This document shows, in pieces, positions 25,560 to 34,423 of a stretch of 64,000 nt of DNA (the stretch's first letter is position 1; each line of letters opens with the position of its first letter). The translations under genes were made by a program, and so were the position numbers. The DNA lies in contig NZ_BDBP01000019.1 of assembly GCF_001613045.1 (NCBI RefSeq), forward strand, positions 1-64,000. The letters are read 5' to 3'. The notes under the pieces were generated by a model. The model was given only the letters and a program-made list of their open reading frames with translations, searched no databases and was not told the origin of the DNA. This DNA is from Nocardia lijiangensis NBRC 108240 (GTDB lineage: Bacteria; Actinomycetota; Actinomycetes; Mycobacteriales; Mycobacteriaceae).

Positions 25560-26476
25560 CGATGGTGTTGGGTGAAGAACTGCGCGATGGTGGCGGTCGC
25601 ATTCAGGGCCGTGCTGGGTGGGTCGGTGCCCAGGAGGCGTTCGCGCATCGGGGTGCGGTCGGCTCCCGGCCACTGGTGGCCGGCGCCATCGATGGTGATC
25701 AGGGTGACTTCCCGGTCGGCGGGGCAGGTGGCGCGGGAGGTGGTGACCGGGCCCGCGGTGGTTGTCGTCGGGTCGGGGCATCCGTTGTGGCGGCGCCATT
25801 GGTTGTGCAGTTCGGGCACGGGTGGTCCGTCGATGACGGTGCTGGTGTTGTCGCCGGGGCCGCCGTCGTAGCGGACGGCTTCGTCGGCGGTGCCGTGGAT
25901 GTGCAGTACCGAAACCGGTGCGGGAGTGGGACAGTCGGCAAGCTGTGTCGCGGCCACCGGGGCGACGGCGGCGAAGAGTGTGGTGCGGCAGGTGAGGGTG
26001 TAGGCCATGATTCCGCCGTTGCTCATGCCGGTGAGATACACCCGGGAGGGATCGATTCCGTGGTCGTTGGTGATGGCGGCGACCATCGCGGAGATGAACG
26101 CGACGTCGTCGACGGATCGGCGCTCGGCGGGCCCGCAACAATCGCCACCTTCGGTGTTCCATGCGCGTGCGAGGCCGTCGGGGTAGGCGACCACGAAACC
26201 GTCGGAGTCTGCTTGTTCGTTCCAGCCGTAGGCGCGTTCGGCCTGCGCGCCGGAACCGTATCCGCCGTGCAGGACGACCACCAGCGCAGCGCCGGCGCGC
26301 GCACCGGCGGGCCGGTAGACGCGGTAGTCGCGCGAGATTCCACCGCTTTCCAGCGAGTGCTCGGTCGATCCGGTGGGTTGGGCGGCCGCGTCGCCGGGTC
26401 GGGCGGTGCAGCCTGCGGCGGTAAGCAGGAGTGCTGCGGCGGTGAGGACGGCCAGCAGCGGTCGGGTCAGACGCAT
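25556..26476 (-). CDS. Lipoprotein esterase, LpqC / PHB-depolymerase family
   Basis: The 306-residue product has a lipoprotein signal peptide with lipobox LTAAGC (lipidated Cys about 23). The alpha/beta-hydrolase domain carries the oxyanion stretch VVLHGGYGSGAQ, nucleophile serine in GMSNGG and catalytic histidine in GAGHQWPG. This arrangement is that of LpqC-like feruloyl-esterase/poly(3-hydroxybutyrate) depolymerases. It should act on the outer face of the membrane. The ATG at 26476 lies 9 bases from a perfect palindrome shared with the divergent MarR gene, which probably represses it. Confidence 0.9.
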   Translation of the reverse strand: MRLTRPLLAVLTAAALLLTAAGCTARPGDAAAQPTGSTEHSLESGGISRDYRVYRPAGARAGAALVVVLHGGYGSGAQAERAYGWNEQADSDGFVVAYPDGLARAWNTEGGDCCGPAERRSVDDVAFISAMVAAITNDHGIDPSRVYLTGMSNGGIMAYTLTCRTTLFAAVAPVAATQLADCPTPAPVSVLHIHGTADEAVRYDGGPGDNTSTVIDGPPVPELHNQWRRHNGCPDPTTTTAGPVTTSRATCPADREVTLITIDGAGHQWPGADRTPMRERLLGTDPPSTALNATATIAQFFTQHHR

Positions 26477-26484
26477 ACGCGATT

Positions 26485-26505
26485 ATAGACAAGGGTCTTG
26501 TCTAT
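26485..26505. promoter_or_regulatory. MarR operator, perfect palindrome
   Basis: Nine-base arms ATAGACAAG (26485-26493) and CTTGTCTAT (26497-26505) around GGT, exactly between the divergent esterase and MarR starts. Confidence 0.75.
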
Positions 26506-26542
26506 TTGTCGAGGGAGAGAGTGGCCTGTCAGAGTGCTGGTC

Positions 26543-26980
26543 ATGACCCTCCGCGCGCACCGTACCGTTCCCGGTCTGGTCCAAGCCCTGGCCGAGGCAA
26601 ACACTCGTACCTTGCGGGGGGTGTTCGCCGCTGAGGGTCTGGACGGGTTGCGTCCTGCGCATGTGCTGGTACTGGCCCGGCTTCTCGGTGGCGGTCGGCG
26701 TGCGGTGGATTTGGCCACCGACATCGGGGTGTCCCCACAGGCGGTCGCTCAGGTCGCGGTGACCCTCGAGCGCGCCGGGTATGTGTCGCGCGTGAGCGAC
26801 CCCGCCGACGCCCGCGCCAAACTGCTGTGCCTCACCGACCGCGGCCGGTACGCGCTGCGGGTGACGCGAGCCGCGGGCGAACAGGTCGAACAGCGATGGA
26901 GCCAGGCACTCGGCGAAGACGACTTGGATAGTCTGCGCCGCCTGCTGATCGCCGTGCTCGATCTCGAAAGCGGCGAATAG
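26543..26980 (+). CDS. MarR-family transcriptional regulator
   Basis: The 145-residue winged-helix protein starts MTLRAHRTVPGLVQALAEAN. The recognition region is DLATDIGVSPQAVAQVAVTLE, followed by the wing with the family motif DPADARAKLLCLTDRG. Helices at both ends should make the dimer. The ATG at 26543 is preferred; a GTG at 26534 is possible. It is divergent from the LpqC-like esterase, and the perfect palindrome between them marks the likely operator. It probably derepresses the esterase on binding a phenolic or lipid ligand. Confidence 0.9.
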   Translation: MTLRAHRTVPGLVQALAEANTRTLRGVFAAEGLDGLRPAHVLVLARLLGGGRRAVDLATDIGVSPQAVAQVAVTLERAGYVSRVSDPADARAKLLCLTDRGRYALRVTRAAGEQVEQRWSQALGEDDLDSLRRLLIAVLDLESGE

Positions 26981-26984
26981 ACAC

Positions 26985-27390
26985 CGCGCCCCTTGTCGTT
27001 CCAGGCGATGTTCAACGACGCCGCGGCGATGCGCAGCGGCGACGATCGTAAGCCAGGTGGAGCACTGGCCTGTTTCGCAGGCGGCGCTCAGGCCGACGCG
27101 TTGTTCGACCTGTCCGACGAGGAGATCGTGTCGCGATTCATCACGGACCTGCTCACAGTGTTCCCCGCGCTGGAGGGAAGCTGGGTGAGGGCATCGTGCG
27201 GCGACACCGTCGGGTCGTGCCCTTCTGGGCGCCCGGGCGGCGGAATTCGCCTCCGACGTTGCGTAATCCGCTCGGAACCATCTACCTCGCCGGCGACTAT
27301 CAGCTCGATCTGCCCTCGCTCGCCGACGCAGCCACTTCGGGCGAGCGCGCGGCGAAGGCCGTACTGGCGAGCCTGAGCCGGTCGCGATAG
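26985..27390 (+). pseudogene. Relic of an FAD-dependent amine oxidase/protoporphyrinogen-oxidase-like protein
   Basis: The first frame encodes SFQAMFNDAAAMRSGDDRKP and DLSDEEIVSRFITDLLTVFP. After a frameshift near 27180 the sense continues as VRRHRRVVPFWAPGRRNS, TIYLAGDYQLDLPSLADA and TSGERAAKAVLASL to a TAG at 27390. The GDY...PS..A..SGxxAA pattern is the FAD-binding C-terminus of this superfamily. The N-terminal dinucleotide-binding part is missing. It sits right after the MarR gene. Confidence 0.65.
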
Positions 27391-27415
27391 ACGAGGACGC
27401 GACAGTCCAGTCGCT

Positions 27416-27862
27416 TCACCCGGTCGCGTCGGCGGCGTAGTCGGCGAGGTCGTCGGCCATTCGCTGCATCACACGGGGAAGGACGAACGGCATGATCCAG
27501 CCGATGCCAGGTCGCATCCGCCAGGTGCCGTGCCAGGTGATCGTTGTGCCGCCCGTTGCGGCCGGCTTCAGCTCCACGACAGCGCGGTAGTCCTTCAGTG
27601 CGAAGTTGAAGGCGTCCTCGTACGACAGGCGCCGATTCTGCACCAGCTCTGTCAGTCGCTCGCCCGTGACGACTCGGCCGGTGCGGAACGCTCGGACCGC
27701 TCCTACTTCGTCTCGGCCGTGCGGATCGAGTCCGCTCGAGCGTTCCTCGACCAGCTCATCCAGCCCGGAGGACCATCGAGGCCAGCTACGGCCATCGATC
27801 AGCAGACTCCACACTCTGGTGGCTGGGGCCGAGCTCGTGGAGCTGACTCGGTAGTGGGGCAC
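27416..27862 (-). CDS. SRPBCC-family (polyketide cyclase/START-like) protein
   Basis: The 148-residue protein begins at a GTG with AAAGGA 7 bases upstream (MPHYRVSSTSSAPATRVWSL). It shows the family layout: an N-terminal strand, the helix with APATRVWSLLIDGRSWPRWS, central strands with AVVELKPAATGGTTITWHG, and a long C-terminal helix (MPFVLPRVMQRMADDLADYA). Such proteins bind hydrophobic ligands in a deep cavity; many are of unknown function. An ATG at 27886 would add 8 residues but has no ribosome site. It is convergent with the FAD relic. Ligand unknown. Confidence 0.85.
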   Translation of the reverse strand: MPHYRVSSTSSAPATRVWSLLIDGRSWPRWSSGLDELVEERSSGLDPHGRDEVGAVRAFRTGRVVTGERLTELVQNRRLSYEDAFNFALKDYRAVVELKPAATGGTTITWHGTWRMRPGIGWIMPFVLPRVMQRMADDLADYAADATG

Positions 27863-28184
27863 TTCTAGTCCTTTCGATGTCGGCATTCGGGTAGTGGGCG
27901 CAGATCGAGCCGAACTTGCCGTGCGGGTGTCCGAGTCACAGCGCGTCACCCCCGTCGCCGCAGCCGGGGTCCAACGCCTCGACTGTAGCGACAACGAAAC
28001 AAACTCGGCGAGAAGGTGATTCGGATCCGTGGTTCCAGGTCGGTGTCGAGTAGACGCCGTCCCGGAATGTGACCGCAATCGGTGGTGCTCATCCGGGCTC
28101 CTTCTGTCGGAACGCGACGAGTCTTGCTGGGCCAACCAGGATCTGGCACGCCTTCTTGCGGTTCCGGCAAGTTGGCGTGAAGTC

Positions 28185-28265
28185 ATGGCCATGCGCGGGT
28201 TGTGTATGGCGATCTCGTTGCGGCCGTTGTTGGCCGAGCGAGGAATCGAGCTGTCATCGAGTGGC
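28185..28265 (+). pseudogene. Possible relic of a small HTH (XRE-type) regulator
   Basis: MAMRGLCMAISLRPLLAERG plus IELSSSGAY resembles the N-terminus of short actinobacterial Cro/C1-type regulators (LRPLLAERGIELSxSQVYRLV). After SSGAY the match is lost. Only about 27 codons remain, so confidence is low. Confidence 0.35.
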
Positions 28266-28278
28266 GCCTATTCCGGAT

Positions 28279-28316
28279 GTTACAGTGATTTCACTAACGT
28301 AACTACTGTGGTAACA
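28279..28316. promoter_or_regulatory. Nested dyads upstream of exported protein
   Basis: TGTTAC (28279-28284) and GTAACA (28311-28316) are inverted, and inside them AGTGATTTCACT (28284-28295) is a perfect palindrome around TT. The element lies 30-67 bases before the ATG at 28346, a suitable place for an operator. The AT content is high for this genome. Confidence 0.45.
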
Positions 28317-28345
28317 GCGGTTTCTGGAGACCCGACAAACCGGGC

Positions 28346-28831
28346 ATGACTCTCAATCGCACGCAGCTGCAACAGTTTTCGGTCCGCGCCGGTGTCGTCG
28401 CAGCGGTGGCCGCCGCCGGGATGGTCGGGCTCGCAGCGCCGTCTACCGCCATTCCGCATGACCCGGACTTTCCGTTCTCGCCGACCCTGACGCGCCTGGT
28501 TCCGACCAGCTGCTCCGCGATCATCGACGCGGCCGCCGTGCGACAGGAGAAGCCTGGCACGTTCGGCGTGCGGGTGAAGGTCACCCAGACCGGGGACGGC
28601 TGCTTGGACTGGAAGGTCGCTGTGCGCTTCAAGAACCTGGATTCCGGGTACGCGGACGGGCAGAAGCACCGCGTCGTGAACGGTGTCGTCCAAGACACGG
28701 TGGACGGCGTGATCGTCGGTTTCGGCACGGCGCCGGGCGTCGGCCGGGTGGAGGCTCGGATCGTCGCGCTGGACTCGAACGACAGGGAGATGGAGCAGAT
28801 CTCGGGTACGGCGACGTTCACACTGAGCTGA
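28346..28831 (+). CDS. Exported protein of unknown function
   Basis: The 161-residue protein has a signal peptide (about residues 13-35, VRAGVVAAVAAAGMVGLAAP). The mature part of ~125 residues looks beta-rich, with two cysteines (LVPTSCSAII and TGDGCLDWKV) that could form one disulfide. The rest (VRFKNLDSGYADGQKHRVV and so on) suggests a small Ig- or sandwich-like extracellular domain. I do not recognise the family. The ATG lies downstream of the dyad cluster at 28279-28316. Similar small exported proteins are common in Nocardia, but no role can be given. Confidence 0.7.
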   Translation: MTLNRTQLQQFSVRAGVVAAVAAAGMVGLAAPSTAIPHDPDFPFSPTLTRLVPTSCSAIIDAAAVRQEKPGTFGVRVKVTQTGDGCLDWKVAVRFKNLDSGYADGQKHRVVNGVVQDTVDGVIVGFGTAPGVGRVEARIVALDSNDREMEQISGTATFTLS

Positions 28832-29029
28832 GCGCGGGTGCCGTGTCCAGTGATCGCTGGACAATTGCGCTACGCGAATCCGAAGCCGCCCAACAGGACT
28901 GGATCGGTTATGGGCGGGTGAAGCACCACGATGGTGCGGGACGATGTCAGCGGGTACGTCTACAGTCGGTCCGGAACTTTTGCTCCGGACCGTGCACCCA
29001 CGTTCACCGTGTCGTCACGGTCTCAACTC

Positions 29030-29815
29030 ATGAAAGTCGGGACCGTGACGTCCAACCTCTCGACCCCCACCACTGATGACGACTGGGAGTCGTTGCTGCG
29101 GCAGGCTTTCGGTGTCCTGCTGGGCCATCCGCTGTCGGACTTCGATTCCGGCGCGGAATACGCGGCCTACTACAGCGGCAACTGGCTCTACGAAACCGAG
29201 ATCAACAGGGATCCGGCATGGCTGGAGCCGACCGCTCTCACCGGCCGGGAGACGATAACCAACGAGAACCTGCTGCTGCTCGACGAGGTGGGCTACCCGC
29301 CGCTCCGGTTCGATGCGAGTCGGTCGCTGTTCGAGATCGACGCCGCGGCCGAGTTCCCAGCCGCTTTCAAGCAGGACCTGGCGGCCGTCGAACTGGAAGG
29401 CACCGACCGCTGGCCTCGGGTCAAGGGGGTCGATCTGGCGCGCCTGACCGCACGCCACGGGGTCGACCTCACCGCACCGGACCTGCCCGCGAAGACCTGG
29501 TGCGTGACGCGGGCCAGAATCGCCTCGGACGGAACGCTTCTCGACGCCCTGCGGGTCGCTACCGGTATGGGCGAAGGCTTCGACAGCCTCGTAGCGTGCG
29601 GAAGAACGGATGCGGAGACGGAGGCAGCGCTCGCGGCCGTGGAACACGCGGGGATCCGATCGCACCTGGGCGCGTTCTGTGACCCCCGCTCGGACGACCT
29701 CGCCCTGTGTCTTCACGACATGCGCAAGTCCAGAGAAGAGGGCGGCGCGCTGGTGGCGCAGTGGGACGGGGCGGTGGACCAGTACGAGATCACCGTGCAG
29801 CGCGTCGAGGCCTGA
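29030..29815 (+). CDS. Hypothetical protein
   Basis: The 261-residue soluble, acidic protein has no signal peptide or membrane segment. It is rich in Trp and acidic residues near the N-terminus (TDDDWESLLRQAFGVLLGHP) and has a Cys/Trp block PAKTWCVTRARIASDGT at about residue 155. Three starts are possible: ATG at 28931, ATG at 29030 and GTG at 29045. The sequence before 29030 does not look coding. Codon use is typical of the genome, so the gene is probably real. I do not recognise a family, and the neighbours (an exported protein and a DUF998 membrane protein) give no clear hint. Confidence 0.6.
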   Translation: MKVGTVTSNLSTPTTDDDWESLLRQAFGVLLGHPLSDFDSGAEYAAYYSGNWLYETEINRDPAWLEPTALTGRETITNENLLLLDEVGYPPLRFDASRSLFEIDAAAEFPAAFKQDLAAVELEGTDRWPRVKGVDLARLTARHGVDLTAPDLPAKTWCVTRARIASDGTLLDALRVATGMGEGFDSLVACGRTDAETEAALAAVEHAGIRSHLGAFCDPRSDDLALCLHDMRKSREEGGALVAQWDGAVDQYEITVQRVEA

Positions 29816-29881
29816 CCCGCCACCTGCCGCCCGATCCCGCTACCCCGTCAAGCTGTTGCGTCCGAGCAACTGTCGATCTCG

Positions 29882-30598
29882 ATGAGGTATGTTCGAGGCA
29901 GCGTATGGCTACGTATGTGGGTGGATCGTTTGGGGCATCATCGGTTTCGTGGAGCACGAGTATCGTTCGCGGTGGTCGTCTGCGTTTACGTGGTGATTCA
30001 GTTTCTCGTGGTGGCAGCGTGGCCGGTCGAATACCAGTTCCTGCATCACACCATCAGCGATCTCGGCTGGACCGAGTGCACGGTCGAGCAGCGCTCGGTC
30101 GGTGTGCTGGCGTCCTGCTCACCGTGGCACGCCCTGTTCAATATCGGTAGTGCGGTCTGCATGGTGCTGCTGGCGGGCGCTGGAATCGGCCTGCGGTCCG
30201 CGATCGAATCGTGGTGGGCGCGGTACGGTTACGTCGGGCTGTGGATCCTGACCGCGGCGAGCTGGGTCGGGTCGTCCGCGATCCCGGGCAATGTCGACCT
30301 CGGTCTGCACGTCCTCGTCTCCCTGCCGGCGTTCTTCACGCAGTTGGCCGTGCTCCCACTGATCGCCTGGACGATGCGGAGAACGGCGCCTCGGTTCGCG
30401 ATGGCGGCGGCGGTAGCTGCGGCACTTACGGCTTCGGGGTTCGTGGCATTCGTATTCGCGATGGGCGGGTACGCACCCGTCGGTCTCACCGAACGTCTCG
30501 CCCTCGAATCCATTTTCGGGTGGGCCGCAGCCGCAGCACTTCTCGGCCCCGGCCCAAGCCCCCGTTCTCCCCGGGATGTTGTACCTGTACCGAGTTAG
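29882..30598 (+). CDS. DUF998-family membrane protein
   Basis: The 238-residue protein has six or so hydrophobic helices. Family features are HHTISDLGWTEC after the first helix and GLHVLVSLPAFF in the fourth. DUF998 proteins are polytopic membrane proteins of unknown function, sometimes grouped with frataxin-like or lipid-related membrane proteins. The stop codon shares four bases (TTAG) with the stop of the convergent TetR gene, so the two transcripts must overlap. Start at ATG 29882. Confidence 0.8.
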   Translation: MRYVRGSVWLRMWVDRLGHHRFRGARVSFAVVVCVYVVIQFLVVAAWPVEYQFLHHTISDLGWTECTVEQRSVGVLASCSPWHALFNIGSAVCMVLLAGAGIGLRSAIESWWARYGYVGLWILTAASWVGSSAIPGNVDLGLHVLVSLPAFFTQLAVLPLIAWTMRRTAPRFAMAAAVAAALTASGFVAFVFAMGGYAPVGLTERLALESIFGWAAAAALLGPGPSPRSPRDVVPVPS

Positions 30599-31290
30599 TG
30601 GCGAATTTCGCGCGAGCCCGGGTCGCGGAACAGGGAGTGTGCCGATGCGCTCCGCGCGCGACGAGTTGATGCCGGACCGTCAGTGGACGTGTGCTGGCCC
30701 GCCCATGCGGGCGGCAGGGCGCGGCTCGAGACATCCGCGATCTCGCCCAAGCGCTCGCGCGGAACTCCCAAGCGGCTCAACTGGATCAACCCCTGGGCCA
30801 CGACGACGATGGTGGCACTGTGGGCCGAGAGGGTGGCCTCGTGCAAGTCGACGGGATCGGTGGAGCGGCGGAGTCGTTCGGCGACGCTGCGCTCCATGGC
30901 CTCGGTGGTCCTGTTGCCGATGGTGGCGACTTCGGGGATCCGGGTACCGAGCTGGGCGATGCTGTTGAGCATCAGGCATCCGCGCCGGTCCGGCCGCGCG
31001 GCGCAGTCGTCGACGACGGCCCACAGAAGCTCCCGCACAGCCGATCTCGCGGAGCCGGGCGCGGACGTCACGGCCTCGTGCACGAACCGGGCGCGCTGCT
31101 CGCAGTATCGCTCGAAGACAGCGAGGAACAGACCGCGCTTGCTGCCGTAGGCGGCGTAGATGCTGCCGTTCCCGACTCCGGTCGCCGCCGAGACATCTCC
31201 CACGGACGTTTCGTCGAATCCCTGCGACCAGAACAGTTCCGTCGCGGCGTCGAGCAGGCTCGACTCGTCGAACTGTCGTGGCCGTCCCAT
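30595..31290 (-). CDS. TetR-family transcriptional regulator
   Basis: The 231-residue regulator starts MGRPRQFDESSLLDAATELF, with the helix-turn-helix SVGDVSAATGVGNGSIYAAY at about residues 29-48. The C-terminal domain (TetR_C-type, with RRGCLMLNSIAQLG) resembles AcrR/NemR-like sensors of reactive electrophiles. The 25 C-terminal residues are Arg/Ser-rich and extend to a stop that overlaps the DUF998 gene. It is divergent from the DJ-1/AraC-type regulator at 31369, with 78 bases between starts. It may control that gene. Confidence 0.9.
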   Translation of the reverse strand: MGRPRQFDESSLLDAATELFWSQGFDETSVGDVSAATGVGNGSIYAAYGSKRGLFLAVFERYCEQRARFVHEAVTSAPGSARSAVRELLWAVVDDCAARPDRRGCLMLNSIAQLGTRIPEVATIGNRTTEAMERSVAERLRRSTDPVDLHEATLSAHSATIVVVAQGLIQLSRLGVPRERLGEIADVSSRALPPAWAGQHTSTDGPASTRRARSASAHSLFRDPGSREIRH

Positions 31291-31368
31291 TGGCTCACCG
31301 TACCAATCGATCTGCGAGATGCCCCACACCCGTTTGTTCTGGAGGCATGGCTCCACAATAATGTTGAC

Positions 31369-32382
31369 ATGTCCTCCAACTATGCGGAGCCGCCCCGTCG
31401 GCGCGTGTGCATCCTGGTGTTCGACGGCGTCAAGATGCTCGACTTCGCGGGCCCCGCGGAAGTGTTCGTCGAGGCCAATCAGGCGGTTTCTGGCTACGAC
31501 GTAGTGCTGGTCTCGCCGAACGGAAAGAGCGTGCTCACCTCCATCGGCGCGCGGATCGAGGTGAGCGCCGCGGCTGCCGAGGCAGGCCGCTTCGACACGG
31601 TCGTGATCCCCGGCAGCGAGCTGCCGCCGTCGAAGTTCGTAACGCCCGAGGTGATCGCGGCGGCCCGGCACCTGGCCTGGAACACGCGGCGGCTGGCCTC
31701 GATCTGCAGCGGCGCCTTCGTGCTGGCCGAGCTCGGCTTCTTCGACGGCCGCCGCGCGACCACCCACTGGAAGTTCGCGGCCGACCTCGCGCGCCGATAT
31801 CCCGCGGCGCGGGTGGAGCCGGACGCGATCTTCGTGCGCGACGGCTACCTGTACAGCTCGGCGGGAGTCGCGGCGGGCCTCGATCTCGCACTGGCGATCG
31901 TCGAGGAGGACCACGGCGCGGACGTCGCCAGGCGCGTCGCCCAGCTGCTGGTGGTCTACATGCAGCGCGCGGGCGGGCAATCGCAGTTCTCGGCCTCGCT
32001 GAGCGGGCCGGCGCCGCGCAGCCCGCTTGTCCGCAAGGTCGTCGACCTAGTCTGTGCGGATCCCGCGTTCCCGCACACGGTGCAGACTCTGGCCGATCAC
32101 GCCAGAGTCAGTGTCCGGCACCTCACACGGCTGTTCCGCGCCGAACTCGAGCGCTCGCCGGCCGAGTACGTCGCCTTCATCCGCTTCGGGGTCGCGCGCG
32201 ACATGTTGCACACGGGGCACAGCGTCACCGAGGCCGCGATGGCCGCCGGGTACGGAAGCAGCGAGGCGCTGCGCCGCGCGTTTGTGGCCCGGCTCGGCGT
32301 CTCGCCGCGCAAGTACCAGCAGCGGTTCCGCTCGACGGGCGCGATGACCGATACCGGGCCTGCGATCGCCGCCGCGTCCTGA
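31369..32382 (+). CDS. GlxA-type regulator: DJ-1/PfpI domain fused to AraC DNA-binding domain
   Basis: The 337-residue protein has an N-terminal class-I glutamine-amidotransferase-like domain (about 8-185; RRVCILVFDGVKMLDFAGPA, and the nucleophile-elbow Cys in ASICSGAFVLAELG). The C-terminal AraC/XylS helix-turn-helix pair covers about 225-325 (TLADHARVSVRHLTRLFRAE and AAMAAGYGSSEALRRAF). The amidotransferase-like domain senses a ligand rather than releasing ammonia in characterised members. It is divergent from a TetR gene and upstream of an esterase at 32485 on the same strand, which it may control. Confidence 0.92.
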   Translation: MSSNYAEPPRRRVCILVFDGVKMLDFAGPAEVFVEANQAVSGYDVVLVSPNGKSVLTSIGARIEVSAAAAEAGRFDTVVIPGSELPPSKFVTPEVIAAARHLAWNTRRLASICSGAFVLAELGFFDGRRATTHWKFAADLARRYPAARVEPDAIFVRDGYLYSSAGVAAGLDLALAIVEEDHGADVARRVAQLLVVYMQRAGGQSQFSASLSGPAPRSPLVRKVVDLVCADPAFPHTVQTLADHARVSVRHLTRLFRAELERSPAEYVAFIRFGVARDMLHTGHSVTEAAMAAGYGSSEALRRAFVARLGVSPRKYQQRFRSTGAMTDTGPAIAAAS

Positions 32383-32484
32383 TCGGGGGGATTCACGGCC
32401 GGTAGCGAGGGGCGCGAGCGGGTTTGCTCGGTCGAAACTGGATGAGGCGCAACCCTTGTCACACACACCGAAAGGCATCCGAGG

Positions 32485-33450
32485 ATGACCGGAAACCCGC
32501 TGAACATCTCGCTGGAGCAGGCCGCGCAGGAGTTCGTCGACGCGACCTCGCAACCCCCGTTCCTCTACCAGCTACCGCCGGAGGAAGGCCGCAAGGCCGT
32601 CGATTCGGTGCAGGACTCGCCGATCGACAAGCCCGAGATCGACGAGGAGTGGATCACCGTCGAGGGCGGTCCGACCGGTTCGGTGCGCGCGCGGATCGTC
32701 AAGCCGCGCAACGCGACCGCGACGCTGCCGGTGATCGTCTACACCCACGGCGCGGGCTGGGTCTTCGGCAACGCGCACACCCACGATCGCCTGGTCCGCG
32801 ACCTCGCCGTGGGCGTGCAGGCCGCCGTCGTGTTCCCCGAGTACGACCGCTCTCCCGAGGTGCGTTACCCGGTGGCCAATGAGCAGTCCTATCGCGTGGC
32901 CCAGTGGGTGACGACCCACGGCGCGGACAAGGGTCTCGACGCCACGCGCATCGCGGTCGCGGGCGATTCGGTCGGTGGCAACATGGCCATCGCGTTGACG
33001 CTGATGGCCAAGGAGCGCGGCGACCTGACCTTCGCCCAGCAGGTGTTGTTCTACCCCGTTACCGACGCCGCCTTCGACACCGGCTCCTACCAGCAGTTCG
33101 CCGAGGGCTACTTCCTGACCAGGGAGGGCATGAAGTGGTTCTGGGATCAGTACACCACCAGCGAGACCGACCGGGCCCAGATCACCGCCTCCCCGCTGCG
33201 CGCCACCACCGACCAACTCGCCGGGCTGCCGCCCGCGCTCGTCATCACCGCCGAGGCCGATGTGCTGCGCGACGAGGGCGAGGCCTTCGCGGCCAAGCTG
33301 CGCGCCGCGGGCGTGCCGGTGATTCAGACTCGCTACGGCGGCATCATCCACGACTTCGTCATGGTCAACTCCATGCACGCCACCAACGCTGCCGAAGCCG
33401 CTGTTGCGCAAGCTGTCTCGGTGCTGCGGGCCGCGCTGTTCCCCGCCTGA
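32485..33450 (+). CDS. Alpha/beta hydrolase, HSL/lipase-like esterase (copy 1)
   Basis: The 321-residue esterase has the oxyanion motif HGAGWV (about residue 88; HGGGW in most HSL-family members), nucleophile S162 in GDSVGG, acidic residue in ITAEADVLRDEG and histidine in IIHDFVM. This set marks the bacterial hormone-sensitive-lipase family, acting on short acyl esters in the cytoplasm; no signal peptide is present. A close paralogue lies at 62250-63212 on the other strand (about 85% identical by eye). The ATG at 32485 begins MTGNPLNISLEQ. It is followed 40 bases later by another hydrolase. Confidence 0.92.
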   Translation: MTGNPLNISLEQAAQEFVDATSQPPFLYQLPPEEGRKAVDSVQDSPIDKPEIDEEWITVEGGPTGSVRARIVKPRNATATLPVIVYTHGAGWVFGNAHTHDRLVRDLAVGVQAAVVFPEYDRSPEVRYPVANEQSYRVAQWVTTHGADKGLDATRIAVAGDSVGGNMAIALTLMAKERGDLTFAQQVLFYPVTDAAFDTGSYQQFAEGYFLTREGMKWFWDQYTTSETDRAQITASPLRATTDQLAGLPPALVITAEADVLRDEGEAFAAKLRAAGVPVIQTRYGGIIHDFVMVNSMHATNAAEAAVAQAVSVLRAALFPA

Positions 33451-33490
33451 TCACGCCCGCCTCGTATCCGATTCTTCGAAAGGAACCTTC

Positions 33491-34219
33491 GTGAGCACCG
33501 AGCCCACCACCGCCCCGAAGCCGACCATCGTGCTGGTTCACGGCGCGTTCGCTGACTCCTCCAGCTGGAACGGTGTCATCGAACCGCTTCGCGCACAGGG
33601 CTATTCGGTCGTCGCTGCGGCCAATCCGCTGCGCGGCCTCGACAGCGACGCCGCCTATGTCGCCGCCGTCGTCGACGGTATCGAGGGACCGTGCGTCCTC
33701 GTGGGCCATTCCTACGGCGGCAGCGTCATCACCGTGGCCGCCGCCGCGCAGGACACCGTAACGGCGCTGGTCTACATCGCCGCGTTCATACCCGCCGAGG
33801 GCGAGAGCGCGCTGGAGCTGACCGACCGCTTCCCCGGATCCACCCTCGGCCCGACCACCCGGCCCGGTGAGTACCCCCTGCCGGATGGGAGTTCCGGCAC
33901 CGAACTCACCATCCGGCAGGAGGAGTTCCACGGACAGTTCGCCGCCGACGTGTCCGCCGCGGCGGCCGCGCTGATGGCCGTCACCCAGCGGCCGGTGGCG
34001 CTCGACGCGCTGCGGCAGCCCGCGACGGCGGCCTCCTGGCGGATCGTCCCCGCCTATGCACTGCTCACCACCGAGGACCGGAACATCCCGATCGAGACGC
34101 AGCGGTTCATGGCCGAACGTGCCGCGGCGCACAGCGTCGAGGTTCCGGCCTCGCATGCGGTCAGCGTGTCCGCGCCAGGCGCGGTGGTCGACCTCATCGT
34201 GCTCGCGGCACAGAAGTAG
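33491..34219 (+). CDS. Alpha/beta hydrolase (EstC/salicylate-esterase-like)
   Basis: The 242-residue protein begins at a GTG with AAAGGA 8 bases upstream (VSTEPTTAPKPTIVLVHGAF). Motifs are oxyanion HGAFADSSSW, nucleophile serine in VLVGHSYGG (~78) and histidine in PASHAVSVSAP near the C-terminus. The pattern HGAFADxSxW with GHSYGG is that of small hydrolases related to plant methyl-salicylate esterases and EstC. It is in line with the preceding esterase (40-base gap), so the two are probably co-transcribed. Substrate unknown. Confidence 0.9.
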   Translation: MSTEPTTAPKPTIVLVHGAFADSSSWNGVIEPLRAQGYSVVAAANPLRGLDSDAAYVAAVVDGIEGPCVLVGHSYGGSVITVAAAAQDTVTALVYIAAFIPAEGESALELTDRFPGSTLGPTTRPGEYPLPDGSSGTELTIRQEEFHGQFAADVSAAAAALMAVTQRPVALDALRQPATAASWRIVPAYALLTTEDRNIPIETQRFMAERAAAHSVEVPASHAVSVSAPGAVVDLIVLAAQK

Positions 34220-34423
34220 CGTCCTTCCAGACACGGACGCCGGTCGGCCGGCAGGGCAGCACAAGGCTCAGCGAATTCCTTTCGGTGGCACAAGGAATCG
34301 CTCGGTGATCTCAACGAGGTTCACAGCGTGTACGCCGATGGCGAAACAGCTACGCGCAGAGATCGATTCGCATCGATAATGAGCCGTGAAAACCGATGCT
34401 CGAGAAGCCGGAGAGTGAACCGG

